Notes: a model not told the origin generated them from the letters alone. Positions 1 to 12,160 are shown, counted from the first letter of the stretch. The stretch is DNA of 64,000 nt from Pseudevernia furfuracea (GCA_022315425.1 JAIUPT010000019.1:682001-746000), one strand, 5' to 3'. Numbers and translations are program-made.

Positions 1-259
1 TTGACACCTTATTTCGAGGCATGGTAGTCTTATTTGGTAGTGTTATTTGACTATTTGGCTTTCATCTCAAGTCTGGAAGACGCGTTGTTTTGGTAGTGGG
101 GCTGTAAGGCTGAACCCCTGATCATTTTAGGACAAGACCATCTCAATACCTATAGACCGCTTTGAGCCTCCATTGCAGACCGTGACATGAGACTTGGGAA
201 CCATTTTCCCACATGACTGGTTCTCCAAAGCCTTCTCGTTTATTTTGCGCATATTCTGC
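1..259. other. left flank without a recognised gene
   Basis: This is the stretch downstream of the minus-strand F-box-like gene and is probably its 3' untranslated region and beyond. I see no supported coding region in it. Confidence 0.4.
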
Positions 260-1390
260 TTAGTCCGAAGGCTTTGCGAGATCCTGACGGCTGATGCGGA
301 AATCTTCTGAAAGATTTTGCTTGACTTCGTCCATACCTGTGCTAATGTCTTGAACGTCGTCGGCAGCGATAGCGTCGTCACAGCTAGAGCAAGTTTCTGA
401 CGCTTCCTTCATACTGACAAAGAGAGCGTTAGTTTCCTGCTCAGGAGGTGGTATGTACTCTGGCCAGCTTCCATATCGAGCCTCGGCGGCTTCGTTCTTC
501 ATTTGTCGGAGGACCCCCGCATTAACTTGAGAGCCACCTGGATCAGAACTAACGAGGTCTTGATGAGGGCACTCTACCGCTTCAGCTGTGTTTGTCCCTT
601 GAGATTTGGTGAGGTATTGCCGTGGATGGAACTCGAGAAATAAAGCTTCATCGAACGGCCGGTAATCATGCTTCGCTCGAACATACTTAACGGAACTAAT
701 TTTCGCGGGTCCTAGGGCAGGCTCTAACCCATCTCTCATCGCCATTCGTAATGTGTGATGGAAGTGCGGCCCACGGTACGCACAGGAGGGATGGCCTTCT
801 ATAGGAATCTCAAATATCACAGTCTGAAATCCGATCAAGGTTTTCAATGCTTGGAAGTATGTTGTTGGTATGATCCGATGCGTGAATTTCGAGCATCCAT
901 GGAACCTGATCCGCATAGTTTTCCGGAAGATTTCCACGCCTCCAAAGTCTTTGAGGATATCGAATCTGATATCAAAATCGTCCGGATACATATCAGTACT
1001 TCCTGGATGACGGTTTGTCTCCTCCCACCAAGTGCATTCAGTACTGTGCTGCCACATGTCCACCTCTAGCATTATGTTCATCATGCGATTCGTAGGCGCT
1101 TGGTTAAAGGACATCTTCTCCCAAAAGTGGAGACTCCAGCGAAATTCACTTTTTGAGAAGAAAACCTCCATAGCTTCGTAGCTCACGCGCTTTGAGACCC
1201 GGAAAAGTGCATGTCTTGGAGGTTCGTCTGTAAGGTGGTAGCCTCGGCGATAGCCAGAGGGAAGGACATAAAATTCTCCACCGATAGCATAGTCATAGAT
1301 TTGATCCTTAATTTCCCGAGGAAGATTCTCCAGGGCAATACTTGGCTTGGAATTGGTGTCGGGCACGAGGGACGTGTTTGGAGACGTCAT
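260..1390 (-). CDS. F-box-like (2EXR-type) hypothetical protein
   Basis: A single-exon protein of 376 residues. Residues 23-35 read LPREIKDQIYDYA, the signature found near the N-terminus of a very large family of fungal proteins usually labelled F-box-like or 2EXR. A second conserved patch follows (ALFRVSKRVSYEAMEVFF), where one stored word is the 'VS+++ EA...F' helix typical of the family. These proteins are generally supposed to be substrate adaptors or unknowns; no enzyme motif is visible. The open frame extends upstream of 1390, but only through a GTG codon at 1423, so the first ATG (1390) is taken as the start. The C-terminal 100 residues are polar and probably disordered. The family assignment is fairly safe, while the function is not known. 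Confidence 0.7.
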   Translation of the reverse strand: MTSPNTSLVPDTNSKPSIALENLPREIKDQIYDYAIGGEFYVLPSGYRRGYHLTDEPPRHALFRVSKRVSYEAMEVFFSKSEFRWSLHFWEKMSFNQAPTNRMMNIMLEVDMWQHSTECTWWEETNRHPGSTDMYPDDFDIRFDILKDFGGVEIFRKTMRIRFHGCSKFTHRIIPTTYFQALKTLIGFQTVIFEIPIEGHPSCAYRGPHFHHTLRMAMRDGLEPALGPAKISSVKYVRAKHDYRPFDEALFLEFHPRQYLTKSQGTNTAEAVECPHQDLVSSDPGGSQVNAGVLRQMKNEAAEARYGSWPEYIPPPEQETNALFVSMKEASETCSSCDDAIAADDVQDISTGMDEVKQNLSEDFRISRQDLAKPSD

Positions 1391-2722
1391 TGTGAAAGTT
1401 CTTGGGTTGGTAGCAACAGTCACCCTGGGTAGGTGAAAGCAAATTAGCTATTGTAATCTGGGGGAGAATGGCCTCGGAGTACTCACTGTGTTGATGAGGT
1501 ACTGCCAGGACGTGTATGGTATCTTGCTCAATGTCTTGTAATTGAGTCAGAGGAAGCTTACTTGATAGATATTGAGGAAAGGTGATGAGCGTCAGTATTA
1601 TCCCAGGGTAGCATGTGTTGTGGTCTATGGGTGTCGAGAAGCAGATCGGAACGATTGCATGCTCCACTAGGCCATGAAGTAGGGCTATTCTCTGTGTTAC
1701 CATGCATGTTCTGTTGTGTTAAGAATAATCCCTGTTTGAGAAAGGGAAAATGTTCCGTGTTAATCTCTGTCTTGTTTCTGGCAATGAATTCTTACACTAT
1801 CTATTCCAGCTTGTACTTACCAGATAGTACTGTTCTATTTCTCTCCTACCCCCAGATTATAAAGTCGTTACCGATGGACGCAACTCGAAAAGAAATCTGC
1901 CCTTCCTTCTCAAGATGCTATCGGTTCCGCCCATCGTCCAGCCCAGCACTCAAGATCCCCTTAGCCTGGAGGCAATGACCAATACTTGCTCTACAGTTTC
2001 CTCATGTTGTACCTGGCACCAGTAAGGTAGCCTAAAGATAGGAAGTGTCAGCCTTGCTATAGGGCTGCTAGCTTTTACTCTATAGATCTTGGCGCTTTGT
2101 CGAATGGAGGAGGAGAGGGCGTACCTTAGTAACGTCTTCTACCGATACTCATTTATACCAGGCCACAACACTCTCTTGGTAGGCCTGATTTTTCAGGCCT
2201 TGATCCCGAGGGAGCGGTGGGCCAAATGAGAATAAGCCGAGGCAATATGGTGGCGTAATGCTGGCATGATCTGATCATCTGAATCATGCCTAAGGTACGT
2301 TTTCAGAGGCATAATGAGAGGGTTTGGACCAATATCAAGGTTCCCCAAATACTTCTCGTGATGATGCATACAACATACAACATACAACATAATGTTGTTG
2401 TCACTTGGAAGCGTGGAAGTCCTTATCGCGTATCGCGAAAGGGGTCGCGCCTTCTCATTCCTAAGATGCTAAGATGCGTGGTTTGTGCGTGATTTTGCCA
2501 CGAGAACGTCATCAAAGATAGCCAAGCTCAATAGCATGATAACAGCTACCACTTTCTTTATCATCTCTATTTTTATTCTTCACCTCTTCAAAGTGAGGTG
2601 ATGGCTACCGAAATCATCTTCCTGCTTGAAAAGTGGCCAGTGGGCATTAACATATAGGTAGAGTACTTAGTTGCAGTGGCACGGACCCTCCACCTTACAT
2701 TTTGCGTTTTGCGGTAATAGTC
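1391..2722. other. intergenic region, 1.3 kb
   Basis: This is the shared upstream space of the divergent F-box-like gene and copper ATPase gene. Several short open frames occur on both strands, but none has a recognisable domain, good start context or splice partner. A three-unit heptamer repeat (CAACATA) lies near 2370-2390. No RNA gene was recognised. Confidence 0.5.
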
Positions 2723-5700
2723 ATGCATAGCAGCGGTGCTATTGTTTGGAGCACCACCATCCTCGTTAAAAATATTCATTGCGCTTCTTGCGTCTCCTAC
2801 ATTCAGAGAACTCTTGGTCGCTTGGGCAATGCAGTCCATCACGTTGACGCCAGTATCCTTTCTCATCAAGTCCGCATACTTCATGAGAGGACCTTGTCTG
2901 CCTCAGAAATTTGTCGCGCCCTATCTGATGCCGCGTTCGAGGTCTACAGTGCGGTCACACTGGACGATAGCCAGTGCAAAGTTACGGAGCTTGGAGCTGA
3001 AGACAGTGGAGACGGATGGCTTGAAGCCGCTACCGAGTTCTGGAGACCATCATCTCTAAACTCGACGAAAGGCAATGAATGCCATCAGCTCTCCGATCGC
3101 AGTCGGCGAAGGAGTCACTTGATGAATTGTGTTGCTTGCCAAAATGAAAGCGATCGACCGTTGGAAATGTTCGCAAATTCCACCGCTGCGTCTCTGCATA
3201 GCCGCCAGGAAGGGGATCTTGCCCTAATAAAGCATGGGTATGTAATTGCAAGCGGCCTCGAAACTAGCCAATCTACTCCAAATTCTTCCCTGAGTATTGA
3301 CTCTCCCTCAAGACCTATGTCCCAGCATTCTGGTTCCATTGAGCGGTTCGAAGCCATCCTCAGTATAGGTGGGATGACATGTGCTTCTTGTACAAGCGCC
3401 ATTGACCATGGCCTATCTTCCAATGAATTACCGTTTGTTGAGGCAGTCAATGTGACATTGATGACAAACAGTGCGCGGGTGGTTTTTCAAGGAGAAGAGA
3501 ACCTGCAGAAGATCGTCGATACCGTAGAAGATCTCGGTTACGACGCTGCAGTAGAGCGTTGCGGCGTGATCAACACTCAGTCAAACGAGGAGAAAAGCAG
3601 AATGGAAGGAAGCCAAAGGACGGTGATGCTGAAAATAGACGGCATGTTTTGCAGACATTGCCCGCCCCGAATTCTTGAAGCGATTGAGAAAAATCACTCA
3701 GGGACGGTCACAATCGACAAACCGCCAACGTTGAAGGACCCTGTCATGAGAGCTCACTACTCGCCTACTCCGCCTGGCATCACCATCAGACACATCATCG
3801 CTACGATCAATTCTCTCGACGAGTCGTTCAACGCCGAAATCTACACCCCGCCGTCAATAGAACAAAGATCCCAAGCCATGCAGAAGCACGAGCAACTTCG
3901 CCTTCTAATCCGTCTCCTCTTCACCTTCGTGGTCGCCGTTCCTACTTTGTTAATAGGAGTGGTGTGGATGAGTCTGGTCCCGGCTTCCAATGGTGTTCGA
4001 CGATTCTTCGAGCAAGCGAAATGGGCTGGGACTGTCACCCGTGCTGATTGGGCAATGTTCATTCTGGCGACACCAGTGTTCTTCCTTGCAGCGGATGTTT
4101 TCCACGTGCGCGCCATCAAGGTATGAGAACTCCCCAGTAACTGCTGTCTGCACTTGATATTAGATTTGAGTCGCGAGACATGCTGACCCCGAAACCTTCA
4201 CTAGGAGATACGTGCCCTGTGGCGAAAAGGAAGTAGAGTACCTATTTTTCAGAGGTTTTACCGCTTTGGCAGTATGAACTTGCTCGTCTCTGCAGGCACG
4301 TCAATAGCATATTTCGCTTCCGTTGCGTTGCTTGGGGTCAATGCCACAACTGGATCCAAGTCTTCTGGCTCGAACTCAACATACTTTGATTCTGTTGTCT
4401 TCTTGACCTTCTTCATTCTTGTTGGACGATACTTAGAAGCTTACAGTAAAGCTAAAACGGGTAACGCTGTGGGATTGCTGGGCAACCTCCGGCCACGAGA
4501 GGCAGTGCTTGTCACATCTTTACAGGGATCTATGCCTGTTGAAACATCCTTGGAAGACAGCAACGAAAAGCAGAGAGGACGTGCACCGCGAATGAACACT
4601 GAACGTATTGATGCAAATCTTCTTGAAGTTGGAGACGTTGTAATGGTCCCACACGGATCGTCACCACCGGCAGACGGAACAATCCTAGAGGGTCCCACTA
4701 TCTTCAATGAAAGCTCTCTGACGGGCGAAGCCCGAGCTGTGGCAAAGTCCAAAGGTGATAGTGTCTTTGCTGGAGCTATCAACATTGGAGATGCGATCAC
4801 AATCAGAATCACCGATGTTGGTGGTAGCTCTATGCTCGACCAGATAGTGGCTGTTGTCCGTGAAGGTCAGACCAAGCGTGCTCCCGTCGAACGAGTGGTC
4901 GATATCGTGACCGGCTATTTTGTACCAGTCATCACTGCACTAGCGATCATTACATTCGTCGTTTGGCTCTCCCTTGGTGAGTCAGGAGGCTTGACCCACA
5001 GCTACCTTGGTCGACAGCAAGGAGGATGGGCTTTTTGGAGCCTCGAATTTGCCATTGCAGTTTTTGTTGTTGCGTGTCCTTGTGGAATTGGCCTTGCAGC
5101 TCCGACGGCGCTCTTTGTGGGAAGTGGTCTGGCAGCAAGCCACGGCATACTTGTTCGTGGAGGAGGTGAGGCCTTCCAGGAGGCAAGCAATATCGATGCG
5201 GTGGTCTTCGACAAGACAGGCACACTTACGGAAGGCGGACATCTTAAGGTTACTGATCATGAGATGCTTTCCAAAGACAGAGAAGCAGACATTGCCTGGG
5301 CGGTCACTAAGGCTTTGGAAGAGACGAGTTCGCATCCACTGGCTCGTGCCATTCTCGCATGTGCCTCCACGCAATCTTCCGATACGATCCGCACGTTCAA
5401 TGGAATTACTGAAGAGCCAGGTCGAGGCATGCGTGGCACATTTCTCAGCTCCGGCGCATCAGAAGGCTTGGATTCAGGAGTATACGAAGCAGCCCTCGGC
5501 TCCGAAGCCCTAATCTCCTCCCTCTTTCCCGACACTCTCACACCTAATTACTTCACTAACACCACCCTCTCCCGCTGGAAATCAGAATCGAAATCCGTCG
5601 CCCTCCTGGCCATGCGCAAAATCCGAGGGTCCAGCGATCCTGACGAGGTCGACATCTTCTCAGGCAACCAAATCCCATGGACCCTTGCAGCCATCTTTGC

Positions 5701-6397
5701 GATCTCTGATCCTGTTCGTCCCTCCGCCGTTCCTACTGTCTCAGCTCTCCAGTCTAGAGGCATACCTGTCTACATGCTCACTGGTGACAACCCAACCACC
5801 GCTTCCGCAGTAGCGAGCACCCTTTCCATACCCCAAGATCATGTCTTCGCGGGTGTCTTACCTACGGAGAAAGCGAGCAAGATCCGTTGGCTACAGGAGA
5901 ACAGACCTCGTCGACTAAAATCTTCTACCTGGCTCAAAGGACTCTTTTCTAAGAAAGGATCCGGCGAAAAGGAGAAAGAGAGGGCGATAGTAGCGTTCAT
6001 AGGTGACGGTATCAATGACGCCCCTGCCCTCACGACCGCTGACGTATCCATCTCCCTCTCTTCTGCATCCGACATTGCTATGCATAGCTCATCATTCATC
6101 CTGCTCTCCTCATCCTTAGAGTCCGTCATAACCCTCTTCGACCTCTCGTCAAGGGTGTTCAGAAGGGTGAAACTCAACTTCGGCTGGGCGGTCATTTACA
6201 ACATCATTCTCGTGCCCATTGCAGCTGGAGTATTTTTCAAGGTCAAGAGTGAGGGATGGAGATTAGGTCCGGTTTGGGGCAGTGCTGCCATGGCTTTGAG
6301 CAGTCTGTGTGTTGTGGGGAGTAGCTTGGCGTTAAGGTGGGAGGGGGCATGGTTGGATATGTTCAAGAGGAGGAAGGCTGTTACTTGCGAAGAGTGA
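2723..6397 (+). CDS. copper-transporting P1B-type ATPase with three HMA domains
   Basis: A heavy-metal P-type ATPase of about 1196 residues, predicted to pump Cu(I) out of the cytosol. Exons are 2723-4120 and 4205-6397; the 84-nt GT-AG intron joins AIK to EIRALW in frame. Three metal-binding HMA domains come first, with CxxC pairs near residues 20-23 (CASC), 220-223 (CASC) and 309-312 (CRHC). Transmembrane helices follow, then the actuator TGE loop near 637 (TGEA rather than the common TGES). Next come the CPC metal-path motif at 757-759, the phosphorylated Asp 802 in DKTGT, the nucleotide-binding TGDNP and the hinge GDGINDAPAL near 1066. Yeast Ccc2 loads Golgi cuproenzymes, whereas Aspergillus CrpA-like pumps export copper at the cell surface; the sequence alone does not tell which applies. 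The first ATG of the frame (2723) is used. A short upstream coding exon cannot be excluded because the frame is also open from 2702. Confidence 0.88.
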
Positions 6398-7670
6398 CGT
6401 GATGGAGGAGATTGGGATAGGATGGTAATGACTGATGATGGTAGCAGGCCGGCATTGTAATGAGAGATGACGGGAATGAGCGCTTCAAGAGTCGCGGGTT
6501 GCAAAGGTTGATGCCTAATGATATGTGCGTAACGAAGACGCTGGGATTCTAGACTTATCGTATCCAGCGACAACGTAAAAGGCTTCTCCCCTATGCAGTG
6601 CGATAAACAATCGTGTGATCGAGCTCAAATATACTCATCATTGTTCGAGAGGTTCAACAAACGATACAGTAGAAAGCTCTGCTCTCGATGTAATGCACTC
6701 ATTCAGAGCGGGAGGACGTATCAGACTCCTCCACAGCAGGAGGGACGTTCGCGTAACGGCGTCCGCCGACATCGAGGCGTATGGAAAGCGCATCAAAAAG
6801 CGAAGGGAAACAAACACATCACGTGGCGCACGACATACGCGGGGAGGTTGGTCATGGTGCTATTGAGCGAATGAATGGGAGGGACTCGGGCGATGTCCAT
6901 CTGCACCTCGAGGGCAGACAGACGGGCTTCTGGGTACCCGCCCGAGCGGCAAGATTTAAAAGGCCGGTGTGCCCCCCAAGGGCACCACGCGCAAGAGCAG
7001 AGAAGACACACCGTTATGGGGCCCGAAGGCACACACACCGCAGAGAACACAATCGAGAAATCTTTTTGAGCCGTAGCTCGCACGCGCACGGGGCATCGGC
7101 CGGACGCCGCTCACTCGGCGTCGCAGGACGCCGGCTCATCCGCCCATCGGCGTCAAGGACTTACCGAGACGGACGTGGTGAAGTTTTGGGGGATCGAACC
7201 CAAGGAAGAGAGCGGTGAGATAAGACTGTGAGTCGGCAGCGCTATTGCCTGCGATGAAGGTACGTGGTGTATCGACGAGGAGCGTGCTGGGTCGCTTAAC
7301 AACTGAAAATTTGGAAAGCAAAGCAAAGCATAACAAAACAGCATGGGAACAAAGACATACAAACAGGCACAACATCTGAGGACCGAGGGAGACTGTACCC
7401 ATTGACAATAGCTCAAAGATATACCACGCTTCTGTAGAAAGGCTTGGTGCCCACATGGTATGCTTATTCGATAACAACAGTGACTGTACCTCATGAATAT
7501 GCAAAAGGGTATCTCAGACAGGTACAATGCAGGGAAAGAACAGGCGTTGCTTCCCACACAACGCTCTCACTCCGAGGGATTATCTTCCTCAACTGTGCCC
7601 ACAAAAACGATCGAAAAATATGCCAACAACGGGATAGAGCGGCATAATGACCGTCAAGCACCGCCTTTCC
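6398..7670. other. intergenic region between convergent genes
   Basis: This lies between the 3' ends of the copper ATPase (+) and MUS81 (-). The stretch 6600-7220 is relatively GC-rich and holds several overlapping open frames on both strands, all of low-complexity composition and without domains. A tRNA T-loop-like word near 7190 was checked and rejected. I see no supported gene. Confidence 0.45.
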
Positions 7671-9798
7671 TTATTCTTCGCCCCAGACGCCTGCAACTTT
7701 TGCCCCTAAGGCGCCTTTGATTTTCGCTCTCCCCACCATTCCGCCTAGCCTCGTTTCAATCATCGCCTCCCGTTCCTTCTGACTCCCACATCCTTCAAAA
7801 GCCTCGATGAACGCCCTCGGCGTGCCCCAATATTTCTGAATAGCTAATGCTTTATCTCCGCTGATACCTCTCGTGCACATCAGCATCTTCAGAAACACAT
7901 CCCGCAGCGTGAGGGTGTCGGATTTGGAAGAAAGGGATGCGAAAGAGGGGTATGTTATGTGGTAGGATTTGTCGATGTGAGAAGGGTGCGTTCGGAGGTG
8001 AATTAGAAGGGGCAGGTATGTTGTCGGTGTTAAAGCGTTCGTTGGTATCAGATACAGGGGCTTCGATTCATATAGCGATTTGAGCATCTTTGTCATGCGG
8101 GCCAGGTAGCGTATGGTCTCATCCAGCTTCACAGTTTTCTTGACGAAGTAGTCATTGACAACCTGTGTACTTGAAATAGCCGATTGGATCGCCTCGTGGA
8201 ACTTAGTACTCTTCTCTGTGCTCAGGCTGAATTCTTCGACGAGGTATATGACGTTCTTCACACCGGATTTGCGTAGACGAAATTTCTGTTCCTGGAACCT
8301 GCCATCTGTAATGCTGCCCACAAGGTCATCAAGGCGCTTACGCTCGACGATCCAATCGAGACAGATTTCGGAGCCTTCTTCGCCGTGACGGGAGAGGAGG
8401 TCGGCATCGTGGCACTTGGCTACCCAGAAGAAGTCGCCTAGTTCTAGTGGCCGGACCAGGGGCTTAGTACCCTTCTTGATAAGCTCATCGGCGATGTAGT
8501 CGCGATCATCTTTAGTGCGGACTTCGCGATTGTCGAGTACGAGATGGACTGTGAAGGTTCCAGGGGCGAGGCGTATGGGGTCAAAGGTGGGAAGGGTGTA
8601 AGGCTTATCTGATGAATGGGTAGATGGCATGGATATCACGTTCGTAGCTTGAAGAGTGGACGAGGGCAGGTTGGACATTTGCTGAAGAGGTTTTGAGGCG
8701 GATTTAGATGTCAGCGATGTACTGCCTTGGTCGCAATCATATGATAGCCAAGGCATGTCGGGAGCGTTTTCTGGCTCTGGACTCGACAACAGCTCAACGA
8801 CTTTCCTCTTTGGAGCGGCTGGCGAGTCCCGAATCTTCGATTTGGAGATGGTGCCGTACTTGTCAGTTGGAGCTCCCCCTAATCGTTGACCGGAAGGGCT
8901 TGACGTTGGTTCCAGCTGCTTGGTATTCTTTGTAGAAGTTGAAGATACTGGTGGCGGTCTCAGCGGTTCATCCCCCTCAATGTCATCTTCGAGGTCGAGA
9001 AAGCGATCAAATTCTTCCCTAGCTTGATTCATGCTCGCAGATCTGCTGGGCATGTCGGAGCCTTTATTATATTTGCCAGGAGCGTTACCCACTACTTCCC
9101 CTGCCTGTACAGCTTTGATCCTCCTCGCCACTTCCCAGCCGTCTTCCGTCAAAGCATATTTCCTGAGCGGTCTACCCTTCTCTTGCACCAGATCCTTATT
9201 GACCAGCGTAGTCATCGAATTCCAGGCCGTATAAAATTTTCCAGATTCGCTGGGGACTGTGAATGATGCTTCGCAATGAGGTTGAGCCAGCTCAATGAGT
9301 TCTTTTTTGCTGAGGCTCTGTAGTGATTCTTCGGGCACAGAGGACAGAGCGAGTATAAGGGCATAAGGACCGGAACGGAGGGAAGGGACATAAGCCTTTG
9401 CTTTCCGAGGCTTTTTCGCAATGGGTGCAGCAGGTTCTTCACCATCGATAAGATCTTCGGCGCTGAGACGCTTGCGTGCTGCTCATAGGATTAGCAGTGA
9501 ACCTCGAAAATGCGGGTATCGAGGGCCTCTTACCCTTCCCTCTAGGCTTCTTCGGGGCCGGGAGACCATTGGCCTCACAATGCTCCTTCAGCTTCTCGGT
9601 CAGCCTGTCGCAAATCTTGGGGCCAATGCCATCAAGTTGCTGCGCTTCTGAGGGATGGCTGAAAGTTAGCGGGCATGCTTTCATGGACTCGTAGGCTCTT
9701 TTGTACGTTGTAACACCCTTCGTGTTGCGCTCCTTGGCCAGGTCGTATATTTCCTTGATCCATTCAAGGAGCAGTGGATTGGCACAAGTAGGGGCCAT
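7671..9798 (-). CDS. mus81: crossover junction endonuclease MUS81
   Basis: Catalytic subunit of the MUS81-EME1 structure-specific endonuclease, which cuts 3' flaps, stalled forks and Holliday-junction intermediates in the nucleus. It has 690 residues in two exons, 9798-9534 and 9478-7671 (intron 9533-9479). The N-terminus (residues about 10-80) is the helix-hairpin-helix domain, with QQLDGIGPKICDRL. The join restores the conserved YVPSLRSGPYALILAL segment, followed by a winged-helix region. The ERCC4 nuclease core has DNREVR (Asp about 404) and VERKRLDDL (Glu 467, Arg 468, Lys 469), the expected metal-binding and catalytic residues. A C-terminal HhH region ends the protein. The acceptor is a tandem GAG/CAG: use of the upstream AG would add one alanine. 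Length and motif order fit fungal MUS81 well. Confidence 0.95.
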
Positions 9799-10368
9799 AA
9801 TGCGCAGCGGGAAAGTCTGGTGATAGAATAGAACTATTTCAGAGGATATTTCGCCTTGAGAGGAGGGCGCAATCGAAACACGCTAGTGGTCAAGATCACG
9901 TGATGTCTCGAAATATATTTCCAGTACAGGCGAACTCCATCCCTCTCTGCACCGGTAAACACAAGGTTCAATACGTCAGCTTTTGACAAATTTACTAGGA
10001 CTGACCGTTATCTGTTCTACTTGCCTTTACTTGACCAAATCTAGGACGGCGAGAGTGGGTGATGTGGGTGGCATAGTATGCTCTAGATGAATAATTGAAA
10101 CTTACATGACAATCTGTATTATCATGTCGCGTTGCGTTTTGGCTCCAAGCTTGCGTATACGATGTGCAAGACTACTCTATTTTGGACAGAAAATGGCAAA
10201 CAGGAGTGCAAATGATGGGTCATGTGTTTGACATTATTATGTACCGGCTATCAAGCTATCCCTTCCTTGAGCTGTATGCTACTTAACGCGCCCTCGAAGT
10301 AATTGGAGTCCTGCTTCTTACAACAATTACCCCACATTCAAAAAACAACCACCGGGACTCTTTGCAAA
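9799..10368. other. intergenic region upstream of MUS81
   Basis: About 570 bp covering the probable promoter of MUS81 (read leftwards) and the 3' side of the next minus-strand gene. It is moderately AT-rich. No open frame or RNA gene is supported. Confidence 0.4.
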
Positions 10369-11040
10369 CTACCTTTCAACTTCATCCTCCTCCAAATTCA
10401 ATCTCGCCCTCTCCTCTTTCGACAATTCAACCTCTCCGACCTCCTCACCGGGCATGACCATCTTTCCATACACCCTCCCTACAAAAGGATAGCGCCCGCT
10501 ATACCCAAAATCCATAAAAGCAAACAAAAACGGATTCCCGTTGTCGTCTCTGACCTCCTCTCCAACATACTCATCATTCACCTTCTTCCTCCTCTGCATC
10601 GCCACGATGATAATGTCCTCCACTGCAATCGCTTCGTCCTCCACATCTCCGCTCATGGTCCCGTCTTCGACTTCAAACGCGGAGAATGTGCCAGTGGACG
10701 GGTGATAAAGGCATGTGAGCTCGCAAGTGAAGTTTCGGAAGTGGAGATAGACGATGCAGATATGGCAGCCGTCCTCTTCGGAAAACGGTTCGCCAACGAT
10801 GTGAATTTGCGGACTCGCTTCGGTGGCTTTCGGGTTTGAGTTTGCAATGTCGGAGTAGACGAGTGAGTATGTCACATCGACGGAGGGTATGAATCGACTG
10901 AAAGATGCTTGGTTTGATGGCTCGGCCGAGAACTTGAGCTTCTTGTCTTGCAATTCTTGCGATTCTAGCTCAATTGATGGAATGGGTGAGTCGAAAGAAG
11001 ATGTTATGGTGCACTCTTTGATTGACGTTTCGGTGGGCAT
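10369..11040 (-). CDS. small conserved-looking hypothetical protein
   Basis: A single exon of 223 residues starting at the ATG at 11040. I do not recognise the family. The N-terminal 90 residues are Ser/Glu-rich and probably flexible. The middle reads as beta-rich (CHICIVYLHFRNFTCELTC), then an acidic segment with FEVED, then a conserved-looking box DDNGNP followed by an aromatic/glycine stretch. The last 30 residues are strongly acidic and basic. There is no signal peptide, membrane helix or catalytic motif. A degraded stretch on the same strand at 11811-12160 shares its most distinctive boxes, which argues that this is a real family rather than a chance frame. Confidence 0.6.
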   Translation of the reverse strand: MPTETSIKECTITSSFDSPIPSIELESQELQDKKLKFSAEPSNQASFSRFIPSVDVTYSLVYSDIANSNPKATEASPQIHIVGEPFSEEDGCHICIVYLHFRNFTCELTCLYHPSTGTFSAFEVEDGTMSGDVEDEAIAVEDIIIVAMQRRKKVNDEYVGEEVRDDNGNPFLFAFMDFGYSGRYPFVGRVYGKMVMPGEEVGEVELSKEERARLNLEEDEVER

Positions 11041-11810
11041 TTCGAATTACTTCTCATGTGAAGCTTTCAAGCGCATTGACTTCTACTGACTTGCAAAATA
11101 GCTGAAGAAAAGCTACGAAGAAAAACAATTTTTCAAACGAGCGACGAAAATTTAAATAAAACCAAAGATCTCGCATGACGCTCGTGATGGCGGCAAAGTG
11201 CATCAAAGCGGAACAATAAAGATGGCAGGATTCTGTTGGACCTGGTGGAGGGGAAGGAATCCTGCAGGAACCGAAAGTCTCTACAAGAGGGTGAAAACAG
11301 ACGACACCCAATCCATCCACGCTCCAAAAGGGTTTCATGATGCGCCCGACCCATCAAATTCGGTCGTCCTGCAGGTTTTTCGCATTCCTTTCCCATCCTT
11401 TGTTCGTACAGTTATTGAACTCCTTTTGGGATCGGATGCAAGCGCCCCATTTCTCTACACAGACATGCGCCTTTTGCAAATCCTACATATACATGTACCT
11501 CCAGCCTTATCCACTTCATGGGGCTGTAGGCGAATCAATCACGAGGTGTGTATCGCACGGCCAATTTCATCCCAACAAGGAGCGCAGGATTCTCAGACAC
11601 ACCACTAGCTTAAAGATGTTTGAGAAATCCAGCCCACGATGCCGTCCACTCTCGAATGGGCTATTCATTAACTTGATGCAGAAGCCCCGCTCGGCGAAAG
11701 CTGTCCATAGAAGACTTGCACGTCCTCGCAAAGACAATGCGAAATTTGCCGCTATGACCTCCCGCTCCCCACCTCGTCCCTCCTCCTTCGCCTTCCTAAA
11801 AGGATCACCA

Positions 11811-12160
11811 AGCTATCTCCGTCGTATTCGTCCGTCCAACTCCTCGTCCTCCTCGCCATAATCCACCAATGCCAACCGCTCCTTGTCCACATTAGCCAAT
11901 CCCCCTTTCACCAATCCCTTGCAGTATGATACCCCTCCCGCGGTCCTAAACCCATCATTCCCACCGTCAACGTCGGCAGAAATCGAGGGATTCCCGTCAT
12001 CATCACTCACTTCCCACTCCTCCCCTCTTTGCTCATACCTCTCTTCTGTGAGAACATGTTGTGGAAGGAGACGCCAATTCCCAATGCATCACTCGCAAGC
12101 TTCGCCCTCTTTGTCATCGACCTCGAACTCTACGTAGGACTATCGTATGAGTACGTAAGC
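11811..12160 (-). pseudogene. probable degraded relative of the 10369-11040 gene
   Basis: Read on the minus strand, this stretch encodes pieces that line up with the C-terminal half of the neighbouring 223-residue protein. In order they are FEVDD (against FEVED), an 'SDALGIGV' piece (against 'DEAIAVED'), EEWEVSDDDGNP (against EEVRDDNGNP) and an acidic/basic tail ending in a stop. The pieces are not in one frame: the FEVDD frame meets a TGA within about ten codons, the next piece is in a shifted frame, and the DDDGNP piece returns to the first frame. An in-frame TAG also lies just before FEVDD. No convincing N-terminal half was found upstream. I read this as an old, frameshifted paralogue. The alternative is chance similarity in low-complexity sequence. 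Confidence 0.42.

Noticed and set aside
7180..7210. tRNA T-loop-like word (GGTTCGATCC on the minus strand)
   Set aside because: The T-stem does not pair cleanly and no A-box, acceptor stem or anticodon arm is found at the right distance.
6593..7218. Overlapping plus-strand open frames of up to 145 codons
   Set aside because: Arg/His-rich low-complexity translation, no domain, and similarly long frames on the other strand.
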